Below, in pieces: positions 18,301 through 25,849 of a stretch of DNA of 42,153 bases. A program made the position numbers and the translations under genes. Numbering within the stretch: position 1 is the stretch's first letter; every line of letters starts with the position of its first letter. The stretch covers positions 1 through 42,153 of the forward strand of contig JADLHZ010000117.1 in the NCBI GenBank assembly GCA_020848545.1, read 5' to 3'. The DNA is from Deltaproteobacteria bacterium. GTDB lineage: Bacteria; Myxococcota; JADLHZ01. The notes beneath the pieces were generated by a model that ran no database searches, was not told the origin of the DNA, and saw only the letters and a list, made by a program, of their open reading frames with translations.

Positions 18301-19796
18301 GCGCGCACGTCGCGTTTTCCACAGACCCCATCGAGCTCGACGCGGACTACGTCGTCGTCGGCAGCGGCGCCGGCGGCGCGACGGCGGCCGTCACCTTGGC
18401 GCGCGCCGGCGCATCGGTCGTCATCGTCGAAGCCGGGCCGTGGCGCGACCCCAAGGACTATCCGGCGAGCGCGTACGGCGCTTTGCGCGACTTGCTCGAC
18501 GACTGGAGCACGCAGGTGACGCGCGGGCGTGCGCTGTGGCCGGTGGTGCAGGCGCGTGTCGTCGGCGGCACCACGGTCGTGAATTCGGCGATCGCCGTGC
18601 GGACGCCCCCCGATGTCTTCGAGCGGTGGCAGAGTGAGCATGGTGTTGGCGCGGCGCTGCGGGATCCCGTTTGGCGCCACCAAGACGATCTCGAGCGCGA
18701 GCTGTCAGTCGAAGAAGTGCCAGAAGCGTCACTCGGTCGGTCGAACTTGCTTGCGATCTCTGGCGATCGCAGCGCCGGCTTCTCAGGTCACGTGATGCGC
18801 CGCTACGCCAAGCGATGCGCCGGCAGCGGCCAGTGCCTGCAAGGCTGCCGCGGCGAGAAGAAGCAGAGCACGAACCTCACCTTCGTGCCCGAGACGATCA
18901 TGCGCGGCGGCCGCGTGCTGTCGTCGGCGCCGGTCGAGCGCGTGCTCTTCGAGGGTCGCCGCGCGGTGGGCGTGACCGGGCGCTTCATCGATCCGGCGAC
19001 GCGCCAGCACGGCGGCCGCTTCACCGTGCGCGCGAAGAAGGCGGTGATCGTCGCCGCATCCGCGACGCACAGCCCGGCGCTCTTGCAGCGCTCCGGCGTG
19101 CGCTCGCCCGCGCTCGGCACGGCGTTTCGCGCGCATCCCGGCACCGGCGTCATCGGCTGCTACGACGATCCCGTCGACATGAACGTCGGGGTCACCCAGG
19201 GCTGGGCGTCGACGAAGTTTCGCGAGTCACCGGGCTTGAAGCTGGAGACGCTGGCGATCCCGTTGGAGCTCGTCGCGAGCCGCTTGTCCGGCGGCGGCCA
19301 CCTGCTGATGGATCGCCTCGCGCGCTACCGGCACTTCGCCATGTGGTGCCACGCGGTCCGTGCGGAGTCGGCCGGTACGGTGAAGAACGGTTTTGGCGAT
19401 AAGCCGGTCGTCCGCTACACGCTCGATCGCGCGGACATGCTGCGCTTTCGCGACGGCATGCGCCTGCTCGCCGAGATGCACTTTGCCGCCGGCGCGCGCG
19501 CGGTGATCCCGGGGGTCGTTGGCCTGCCCTTCGAGATCTCGGCCGACCAACTGCCGTTGATGCGCGACGCGCCGCTCGATCCGCGCGCCTACGTGGCGAT
19601 CCTCTCGCACTTGTTCGGCGGCTGTCCGATGGGCGCCGATGCGTCGCGAGCGGTGTGCGACGAACATGGCCGCGTGCATGGTTACGAAGCGCTCGTCGTC
19701 GCCGACGCCTCGGTCATTCCGACGAACCTCGGCGTCAATCCGCAGCATACGATCATGGCGTTGGCGCGCGAGTTCAGCGAGCGGCTGCTGTCATGA
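18285..19796 (+). CDS. GMC-family FAD oxidoreductase, FAO-like (pair 1)
   Basis: This predicts 503 residues. The FAD-binding Rossmann motif is YVVVGSGAGGATAAVTLARAG (~22-42), with IVEAGPW completing the dinucleotide fold. VGGTTVVNSAIAVRTP is the GMC signature region. A cysteine cluster (CAGSGQCLQGCRGEKKQS, ~182-199) sits where FAO-type enzymes have a GxCxxGC-like motif. The C-terminus has SHLFGGCPMG and GVNPQHTIMALA, the regions carrying catalytic His/Asn in the family. The likely reaction is oxidation of a long-chain or sterol-like alcohol; the substrate is unknown. There is no signal peptide. The start codon lies inside the upstream small gene (16-base overlap), so expression is coupled. 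A second small-protein/GMC pair follows directly. Confidence 0.9.
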   Translation: MADDVSAHVAFSTDPIELDADYVVVGSGAGGATAAVTLARAGASVVIVEAGPWRDPKDYPASAYGALRDLLDDWSTQVTRGRALWPVVQARVVGGTTVVNSAIAVRTPPDVFERWQSEHGVGAALRDPVWRHQDDLERELSVEEVPEASLGRSNLLAISGDRSAGFSGHVMRRYAKRCAGSGQCLQGCRGEKKQSTNLTFVPETIMRGGRVLSSAPVERVLFEGRRAVGVTGRFIDPATRQHGGRFTVRAKKAVIVAASATHSPALLQRSGVRSPALGTAFRAHPGTGVIGCYDDPVDMNVGVTQGWASTKFRESPGLKLETLAIPLELVASRLSGGGHLLMDRLARYRHFAMWCHAVRAESAGTVKNGFGDKPVVRYTLDRADMLRFRDGMRLLAEMHFAAGARAVIPGVVGLPFEISADQLPLMRDAPLDPRAYVAILSHLFGGCPMGADASRAVCDEHGRVHGYEALVVADASVIPTNLGVNPQHTIMALAREFSERLLS

Positions 19797-19889
19797 GAGG
19801 CTGTCGCAAGCTTGTGCGCATGCCGGCGAACCAGGCGTGTGATGGCGCGGCTCCTTTGCGATTGGAATGCCTGCGTGCGAGATGAGCCC

Positions 19890-20423
19890 ATGCTCATGAC
19901 GGGTCTGGTCGCGACAGCGGGCGTGCTCCTCTTCACGGCGCTCGCCGGCCTGCTCTTCTCGCTCGCGCGCTTTTTGCGCCGGGCGCCCGGGGCGCTCTGT
20001 GTCGGCGAGGCGGAGGTGCTCGGCGCGTGGCTCGAGGCCGCGCTCGCGAGCGTCGACTGGGGCACGCGCGTTTCGCTCGCGTCGCTGCACGCCGATCTCG
20101 GGCGCCAGCTGCAACCGATGCCCGCCCGCGTACGGCTCGGGTTCCGGCTCGGTCTTTGGCTCTACGACCGTGGACCGCTCGTGACGCGCGTGTCGATGCG
20201 GCGCTTCTCTCGCCTCGATGTCGAGCGCCGCCGGCGGGTCGAGCAGCGGCTCGAGGAGTCTCGCTCGGCTGTACTGGCGCCGTTGCAAGACGCCATCCAC
20301 GCCCTGTGCTTGCTCGTCCTCTGTGCCCGGCCCGAGGTCCTCGCGGTCGCCGGCGTCGATCGGGAGCCGTGGGTGCAGGCGCGCCGCGCCGCGCGGGAAG
20401 CGCAAGTCGGGATCGCGCGATGA
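19890..20423 (+). CDS. Small membrane protein, N-terminal-domain-like subunit of a split FAO-type alcohol oxidase (pair 2)
   Basis: This predicts 177 residues from the ATG at 19890, chosen because it gives a clean signal-anchor (MLMTGLVATAGVLLFTALAGLLFSL). ATG 19842 and TTG 19812 are in-frame alternatives. After the membrane helix, a helical domain contains FSRLDVERRRRVEQRLEESR followed by LAPLQDAIHALCLLVLCA. This resembles the F-x-x-L-x-x-x-x-R...W-x-x-S...LK pattern that precedes the FAD domain of fatty alcohol oxidases (recalled, not searched). It overlaps the next GMC gene by four bases (ATGA). It is functionally parallel to the gene at 17908 but longer and clearly diverged. The role is probably membrane attachment or electron/substrate access for the GMC partner, by inference. 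Confidence 0.65.
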   Translation: MLMTGLVATAGVLLFTALAGLLFSLARFLRRAPGALCVGEAEVLGAWLEAALASVDWGTRVSLASLHADLGRQLQPMPARVRLGFRLGLWLYDRGPLVTRVSMRRFSRLDVERRRRVEQRLEESRSAVLAPLQDAIHALCLLVLCARPEVLAVAGVDREPWVQARRAAREAQVGIAR

Positions 20424-21877
20424 GGGTCGATCGCCGAATCGACGCCGACGCGGTCATCATCGGCTCAGGCGCGGCTGGCGCCGTCGTGGCCAGCGCGCTC
20501 GCGGTCGCCGGCGCCAAGGTCATCGTGCTCGAAGAGGGACCTCGCGCCACGGCCGAGGACCTCCACGGCGATCCGGCGCGCGCGGTGCGGCGCTTCTATC
20601 GCAACGCCGGCGCCGTCGTCAGCATCGGCGCGCCCCCGATCTCCATTCAAGTTGGGCGCGCCGTCGGCGGCTCGACGTTAATCAACGGCGGCACCTGCTT
20701 TCGCACACCGGACCATGTGCTGCACGCATGGAGCGAAGCGCTCGGCGGCGCCTTCCGGCCGCAAGATCTCGACGCTGACTTTCTACGCGTCGAAGGCGTG
20801 CTCGCGGTTCAGCCAGTAGCGCCGGATCAGGCCTTCGTCGGCGAGCGGCGCTTGCTCGAGGCCGCGCTCAGCCGCGGCGATCGCGGCGGGTACGTCAAGC
20901 GCAACGTCCGCGCGTGCCAAGGCAGTCACCTGTGCCCGTTCGTCTGTCCGACGGATGCCAAGCAGAGCGTCGACAAGAACTATCTGCGCACAGCCGAGGC
21001 CGCGGGCGCGCAGGTGCTCGCCGATACGACGGCGCTGCGCATCGTCATGGAGGGCCCGCGCGCGATCGGCGTCCTCGCGGCGCAGGCTGACGGCGCGGGC
21101 CTCTTGGTGCGCGCGCCGATCGTCACCCTCGCCGCGGGCGCGCTCCACTCGCCGGTGCTCTTGCGCCGGAGCCTCGGCTGGCGCACGCCGCGCGCGGTCG
21201 GACGATCGCTCTTCTTGCACCCCGGCGCGCACGTCGCAGGGATCTTCAACGAGCCCGTCGTGCCGCGCCGTGGCCCGATCCAGTCGATCTACGTGAGCGG
21301 TCCAGACGACGGCTACGTGATCTACGGGATGGGCTATCCGCCGGAAGTCTTCAGCGTCTTCACGCTCGAGGCGGGCGGCGGGCTGCAAAACCTGGCGCGC
21401 TTCGAGCGCTCGGTGACGCTCGCGGTGATGGCGGCCGATCACGGATCGCGGGGGCAATTGCGCGGACTCGGCGCGATGCCGCTGCCGCTCTATGCGATCG
21501 GCCGGGACGACGCGCAGCAGCTCGTCAACGGGATGGCGCACGCGGCCGAGCTGCTCCTCGGCATCGGCGCGACCTCCGTCTATGTCAGCGTGCGGGGTTT
21601 CGGACCCCTCACGACCGCGGCCGATGTCGCTCGCTTGCGCGCGGCGCCGGTCGATCTGCGGCGCCTGGTCCTCGGCTCAGTGCACCCGATGGGGACGGCG
21701 CCGATGGGCCTCGATCCCAACGCGAGCGCGCTCGACCCCGACCTGCGACCGCACGGCACGCGCGGCCTCTACGTCCCGGACGCGAGCTTTTTTCCCTCCT
21801 CGCTCGGGGTCAACCCGCAGATCACGATCATGGCGTTCGCCGAGCGCGCGGCGCGGCACATGCTGCAGACGCTATAG
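20420..21877 (+). CDS. GMC-family FAD oxidoreductase, FAO-like (pair 2)
   Basis: This predicts 485 residues. The FAD motif AVIIGSGAAGAVVASALAVAG (~11-31) is followed by IVLEEGP and VGGSTLINGGTCFRTP, the GMC signature region. A cysteine motif (ACQGSHLCPFVCPTDAKQS) matches the FAO-type Cys cluster in position. The C-terminus has HPMGTAPMG and GVNPQITIMAFAERAA. At the position where the first GMC protein has His (NPQHTIM), this one has Ile (NPQITIM), so the two may differ in catalysis or substrate. There is no signal peptide. The ATG overlaps the small partner's stop by four bases. The 3' end overlaps the convergent FHA gene by six bases. Confidence 0.9.
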   Translation: MRVDRRIDADAVIIGSGAAGAVVASALAVAGAKVIVLEEGPRATAEDLHGDPARAVRRFYRNAGAVVSIGAPPISIQVGRAVGGSTLINGGTCFRTPDHVLHAWSEALGGAFRPQDLDADFLRVEGVLAVQPVAPDQAFVGERRLLEAALSRGDRGGYVKRNVRACQGSHLCPFVCPTDAKQSVDKNYLRTAEAAGAQVLADTTALRIVMEGPRAIGVLAAQADGAGLLVRAPIVTLAAGALHSPVLLRRSLGWRTPRAVGRSLFLHPGAHVAGIFNEPVVPRRGPIQSIYVSGPDDGYVIYGMGYPPEVFSVFTLEAGGGLQNLARFERSVTLAVMAADHGSRGQLRGLGAMPLPLYAIGRDDAQQLVNGMAHAAELLLGIGATSVYVSVRGFGPLTTAADVARLRAAPVDLRRLVLGSVHPMGTAPMGLDPNASALDPDLRPHGTRGLYVPDASFFPSSLGVNPQITIMAFAERAARHMLQTL

Positions 21878-23035
21878 CAGCAGAATCAATACGACGACGC
21901 CGAGCAAGAACACGACGCCGGCGATGACCACGAAGATCATCTCCGGCCCAAAACGACCCTGCGTCGCCGGCACTTCCTCCGCCGGCTTCGCGACTTCGCC
22001 TTCGCCGTTCGCCGTCTTGTCCGCCGCGGCCTCATCTGGCGCCGCTGCTTGCTCGCCGCCTTCCGCTGCCGCCGCTTGTTCGCCGCCTTCTTGCGCCGCC
22101 TGCTCCTGCTGGGTGTCGGGCGCGGCCTCGGCCTGACTGTTCTCATCCGGCGGCGGACCGGCAACGGACTCGTCCGGGGCTTGCTCGCCGCCTTCGGCCG
22201 CCTGCGCTTCGCCGTCAGGCTGGCTGCCCTCTTCTTCCGGCGCCGGATCCGGCGGCACCGGCTCGGCCTCCGGCTCCGGCTCTTCGAAGCCCGGGATGCC
22301 GGACAGGCTCTTCAACAGCTCGGCGTCCGGATCGATGAACACGATCTTCACGCTGCCGATCGCAATCTCGTCGCGATCGCGCAGGCGCTTCACCGAGTTG
22401 CGCGGCACTTCCTTGCCGTTCAACATGCTCAAGTTCTTGGCGCCGAGGCACTGATAGATGACGCCCGAGTAGTCCTTCTTGATCAGGCCGTGGCGGCGCG
22501 ACGCGTTGCCGTCGTTCACCACGAGATCGCTCTCGCGGCTGCGGCCGAGCACGCACTCCGCGACCGGACCGCGCAATTTGAACGTGCGCCCTTCGTCCGG
22601 GCCCGTCATGATGCGCAGATACGGCACGTCCTCTTGCTCGGTGCCACCGTCCAGGCCGCGCAGAATGTTCTCGACGGCGTTTCTGGCGAGCATCTGCGTG
22701 CTGTCGCCCGGCGCGCGCTCGAGCTGCTGCTTGACGATCTCGATCTTGATCTTCGCCTTGGTGATGCTCAGCGAGTCGCCGCTGCGCAGCAGCTTCTTCT
22801 CGCCTGGGTTCAGCTTCTGGCCGTTCAGCTGCGTGCCGTGCGACGAGCCCAAGTCTTCGACGAAGTACTGATCCTCCGAGAAGCTGATGCGGCAATGTTG
22901 GCGCGACACCGTGGTCAACGGCAGCTGGAAGTCGTTCTTGCTCTCACGCCCGATCGTGATGACAGGCTCCGTCGTCTCGAAGTTCAACACCTTCGATTGC
23001 TCGGCGACCTCGATCGTGGCTTCCAGCTTCAGCAT
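21872..23035 (-). CDS. Tail-anchored protein with two FHA domains
   Basis: This predicts 387 residues. FHA1 (~26-93) has ITIGRESKNDFQL, SRQHCRI and LGSSHGTQLNG, with the Gly-Arg, Ser-x-x-His and Asn residues needed for phosphothreonine binding. FHA2 (~140-225) has CVLGRSRESDLVV and SRRHGLI, also with intact binding residues, but a looser end (KNLSMLNGKEV). Residues ~255-355 are a low-complexity acidic Ala/Glu/Gln/Pro linker. A single C-terminal membrane helix (MIFVVIAGVVFLLGVVVLILLL, ~365-387) anchors the protein with the FHA domains in the cytoplasm. It probably reads Ser/Thr-kinase phosphorylation and recruits partners to the membrane. The TPR lipoprotein gene lies 22 bases upstream on the same strand, so the two are likely an operon. 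Confidence 0.9.
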   Translation of the reverse strand: MLKLEATIEVAEQSKVLNFETTEPVITIGRESKNDFQLPLTTVSRQHCRISFSEDQYFVEDLGSSHGTQLNGQKLNPGEKKLLRSGDSLSITKAKIKIEIVKQQLERAPGDSTQMLARNAVENILRGLDGGTEQEDVPYLRIMTGPDEGRTFKLRGPVAECVLGRSRESDLVVNDGNASRRHGLIKKDYSGVIYQCLGAKNLSMLNGKEVPRNSVKRLRDRDEIAIGSVKIVFIDPDAELLKSLSGIPGFEEPEPEAEPVPPDPAPEEEGSQPDGEAQAAEGGEQAPDESVAGPPPDENSQAEAAPDTQQEQAAQEGGEQAAAAEGGEQAAAPDEAAADKTANGEGEVAKPAEEVPATQGRFGPEMIFVVIAGVVFLLGVVVLILLL

Positions 23036-23057
23036 TCGTTCTCTGTGATCCTAAACA

Positions 23058-24128
23058 TCAGGGCCCAAAGCTCAACGTCTTCACCCGTTCGATGCACCAT
23101 TTCTTCTCTTGTTCCATCTTGCCGCCCTGGGCGCACTCGACGAGCTGCTGGCAGGCGGTGACGGTGGCATCCGAATTGTGCTGCTCGTCGTAGACCTTGG
23201 CGAGGCGGTAGTAAGCGAAGCAGAACTTCGGATCGAGCTTTTGGCAGACGAGCAATTCGTGCTCGGCCTTCTCGAACAATTTGCGCTCCAAGAACGCGAC
23301 GCCCAAGTTGCAGTGGCCCGGCGCGTAGTCCGGCTTGTCGCGGATCTGCTCGTAGTACTTCTCCAGGGCTTTATCCTGCAGCGCCAAGCAGCGGTACGCC
23401 TCGCCCAAGTTGCTGCGCGCTTCGATCATGCTCTGGTTCAGCGAGATCGAGGTCAGGCAGGCGTCGGCCGCTTTGTCGCACTTCTGCAGTTTGATGCGCA
23501 CGACGCACAGGTTGTACCAAGCGTTCGAGTCGTTCGGCGACGCCTTCGTCTGCTTGTCGAAGAAAGTCTCCGCCTCGTCGACGAAGCCTTGCTCGTTGGC
23601 GACGCTGCCGAGGCCGAACCAGCAATCGCCGGCGTTCGGATCGAGCTCGGTGCAGCGGACGAGCTGCTCGCGCGCGCGGTCGAACTTCTTCTGGCGATAG
23701 TAAGCGATGCCGAGGTTCAAGCGCGCGGCGACGTAGCCCGGATCGATCTCGAGCGCTTGCGTGAACTGGTCGGCGGCTTGGCTCAAGTCGCCCTGCTCGG
23801 CGAAGAGCGAGCCCAAGTTGTTGTGCGCCTCGGCGAAGTCGTTGTTCAACGAGATCGACTGCTTCCAGTAGCGCCTGGCGTCATCGGGGCGGCCCTGACG
23901 GAAGCGCACGAGGGCCAGGCAGTTATACGGCTCGTGGAAGCGCGGCGAGTACTCCATCGACAGCTTGGCGTTCTGCTCGGCTTGCTCCAAGAGGCCCTTT
24001 TGCACGTACTCCGAACAGAGGCCGCTATGACGCACTGCGAGCGGATGGATCGGCGTCGCCGGGCAACCGGCGAAGGGCACGGCGAATACGAGGACCGAAA
24101 AAGGGACGAATAGATGCCATCGCTGCAC
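23058..24128 (-). CDS. TPR-repeat outer-membrane lipoprotein, Tgl/PilF- or GltE-like
   Basis: This predicts ~356 residues. The GTG at 24128 is preferred because AGAGG lies five bases upstream; a GTG at 24134 is an alternative. A signal peptide with lipobox PFAGC (Cys near 22) is followed by about eight TPRs, among them AEAHNNLGSLFAEQGDLSQA, ARLNLGIAYYRQKKFDRA, GDCWFGLGSVANEQGFVDEA and GHCNLGVAFLERKLFEKA. Many extra cysteines lie in the later repeats. The architecture matches Tgl/PilF pilotins and the gliding-motility lipoprotein GltE, but I cannot separate these without a search. The context (FHA membrane protein downstream, divergent beta-barrel protein upstream) fits an envelope-spanning complex. 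Other TPR lipoproteins remain possible. Confidence 0.85.
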   Translation of the reverse strand: MQRWHLFVPFSVLVFAVPFAGCPATPIHPLAVRHSGLCSEYVQKGLLEQAEQNAKLSMEYSPRFHEPYNCLALVRFRQGRPDDARRYWKQSISLNNDFAEAHNNLGSLFAEQGDLSQAADQFTQALEIDPGYVAARLNLGIAYYRQKKFDRAREQLVRCTELDPNAGDCWFGLGSVANEQGFVDEAETFFDKQTKASPNDSNAWYNLCVVRIKLQKCDKAADACLTSISLNQSMIEARSNLGEAYRCLALQDKALEKYYEQIRDKPDYAPGHCNLGVAFLERKLFEKAEHELLVCQKLDPKFCFAYYRLAKVYDEQHNSDATVTACQQLVECAQGGKMEQEKKWCIERVKTLSFGP

Positions 24129-24284
24129 GATCACCTCTGTGAACGCCTGTTGGAAGACGGAACGGCCTTTCGGAGAATTCTGCCTGGGAATGTCACACAG
24201 TCAAGCATTCGCTGCGCACCCAAAGGACCGCCAAGCGGCGCGAATAAACTTGCCGGACTGCGTCGTGACAATTATCCACCGGAG
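24129..24284. other. Intergenic region between divergent envelope genes
   Basis: This 156-base gap separates the starts of the TPR lipoprotein and beta-barrel genes and must hold both promoters. The part nearest the barrel gene is AT-richer. A TTGCCG hexamer near 24250 has a TTATCC-like hexamer 16 bases on, but that would put transcription start almost on the ATG, so I do not call it. No other convincing element is seen. Confidence 0.4.
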
Positions 24285-24995
24285 ATGCTTCGCGACCCGC
24301 AGAAGAAAAGCCTAAGCGCCTTGCGCCTGCTCTTCGCACTCGCCTGCTTCGGGCTCGTCACCGCCGCCGCTGAAGAGGCGCAGGCGCAGTACAAGAACAG
24401 CTCGTTCGGCGCGTACGGCGGCGCCGCGATCATCCTGCCGAGCAACAACCTCGACTGGTACAAGCAGTTCGCCATCACCTCGAACGGCGGGCGTTTGGCC
24501 ACCGGCGAGACGGCGCCGCAGGGCAACCCGTTCTCGCTCGCCAACGCGATGTTCTCCTTCGAGTTCAACTTCAAGATCAGCTTGGAGTCGTGGTTCTTGA
24601 AGACCGGCCTCAACATCGGCTTTCTGACCGTGGTGCGCGACGACACCGCCGGCCCGTTCCCGGGCGCTGGCGCCGGCAAGATCGCCCAAGGCGGCGTCGT
24701 CTTCTGGCTGGAAGGCGTCTTCGGCCCGCGCTACTACTTCCTTACCGACAACATCCGGCCCTTCTTGGAGATCGGCATCCGCTTGGCGGGTGCCGCCTAC
24801 ACGACGCAGGCGAACGACATCATGCCGGCGAACTGGAAGGTGATGCCCGCGGTCTACGGTCAGTTCGGCATGGAGTTCATCGTGGCGCGCGACATCGGCA
24901 TCACGATCCTCGCCCGCTACTCGCGCTTCATCATCGTCAACTTCCCCGGCTTCAACATGCTCGAAGGCCAAGCCGGCGTCATCAGCTACTTCTAG
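24285..24995 (+). CDS. Outer-membrane beta-barrel protein
   Basis: This predicts 236 residues. The signal peptide (~1-35) ends at EEAQAQYK with an AQA cleavage site. The mature part alternates short amphipathic strands with turns: SSFGAYGGAAIILPSN, MFSFEFNFKISLESWFLKTGLNIGF, GVVFWLEGVFGPRYYF, PFLEIGIRLAGAAY, VYGQFGMEFIVARDIGITILARYSR. The last strand ends in GQAGVISYF with a terminal Phe, the usual barrel-assembly signal. About eight strands are expected for this size. The ATG at 24285 is chosen because it gives the signal peptide; the GGAG directly in front is too close to be a normal ribosome binding site. It diverges from the TPR lipoprotein gene, and both products are predicted to reach the outer membrane. 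It may be a structural partner of that complex or an unrelated porin-like protein. Confidence 0.85.
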   Translation: MLRDPQKKSLSALRLLFALACFGLVTAAAEEAQAQYKNSSFGAYGGAAIILPSNNLDWYKQFAITSNGGRLATGETAPQGNPFSLANAMFSFEFNFKISLESWFLKTGLNIGFLTVVRDDTAGPFPGAGAGKIAQGGVVFWLEGVFGPRYYFLTDNIRPFLEIGIRLAGAAYTTQANDIMPANWKVMPAVYGQFGMEFIVARDIGITILARYSRFIIVNFPGFNMLEGQAGVISYF

Positions 24996-25014
24996 CGCCC
25001 GAGCTGAGCGATCG

Positions 25015-25791
25015 ATGGACCACCACCCGCTGCTCGCGCACAAGATCACGGGCGACGGCTCGCCGATCGTGCTCGTGCACGGCTTTCCGCTCGACGCGCG
25101 CATGTGGGAGCCGCAGATCGCAGCGCTGTCGCGACGGCACCAAGTGTTGACGCTCGATCTCGCGAGCTTCGGCCAGACGCAGACCGCGACGCCGCCGACG
25201 CACTTGGAAGATCACGCGTTCGACATCGCGCACTTGCTCGATCACCTACACTTGGACCGCGTCACGCTCGTCGGCCTCTCGATGGGCGGCTACGTAGCCC
25301 TGTGCTTTGCCGAACGCTACGCGCATCGGCTCTCGTCGCTCGTGCTCGCGAACACCAAGGCCACGCCGGACACGCCGGAAGCGAAGCACAAGCGCGATGA
25401 GCACGTCGCCCTGGTGGAGCAAAAAGGCGTCTCGGCGCTGGCGAAGGCGCTCCTGCCGAACCTGCTGTCGAAGGCGGCGCCGGAGAAGCTCAGAGAGCAA
25501 GTCGTATCGATCATGTCGGCGCAGCCGGTAGAGGCGACCACGCGCGCATTGGAAGCCATGCGCGATCGGCGCGACACGACGCACGTGCTGCACGATCTCA
25601 CCGTGCCGCTCCTGCTCATCGGCAGCGAGGGCGACACGTTGATGCCGCCCGAGATCACGAAGGCGATGAAGCAGGCGCAGCCAGACGCCGAGCTCGTCAT
25701 CATCGCCGGCGCTGGGCACCTGTCGAACTTGGAAGCACCGGACGCGTTCAACCGTGCGATCGGCGCGTTCGTGGACGCGTCGGCACACTGA
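25015..25791 (+). CDS. Alpha/beta-hydrolase-fold enzyme
   Basis: This predicts 258 residues, typical of small cytoplasmic esterase-type hydrolases. The oxyanion region is VLVHGFPLDARMW (~20-32). The nucleophile elbow is GLSMGG (Ser near 92). The acid is expected in GSEGDTLMPP (~204) and the catalytic His in GAGHLSNLEAP (~232). All triad residues are therefore present. A cap domain lies between ~120 and 190. There is no signal peptide. The substrate cannot be deduced; carboxylesterase, lactonase or 3-oxoadipate enol-lactonase-like activity are all possible. It starts 19 bases after the beta-barrel gene and may be transcribed with it. Confidence 0.9.
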   Translation: MDHHPLLAHKITGDGSPIVLVHGFPLDARMWEPQIAALSRRHQVLTLDLASFGQTQTATPPTHLEDHAFDIAHLLDHLHLDRVTLVGLSMGGYVALCFAERYAHRLSSLVLANTKATPDTPEAKHKRDEHVALVEQKGVSALAKALLPNLLSKAAPEKLREQVVSIMSAQPVEATTRALEAMRDRRDTTHVLHDLTVPLLLIGSEGDTLMPPEITKAMKQAQPDAELVIIAGAGHLSNLEAPDAFNRAIGAFVDASAH

Positions 25792-25849
25792 GCCACGTCA
25801 CCTGCAGCGATTGTACTGCGCCGCCACGCCGCATGGTACACACCCGCGC

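Noticed and set aside
24250-24277. Possible sigma-70 promoter before the beta-barrel gene (TTGCCG...TTATCC)
   Set aside because: It would start transcription almost at the ATG and both hexamers are poor matches.
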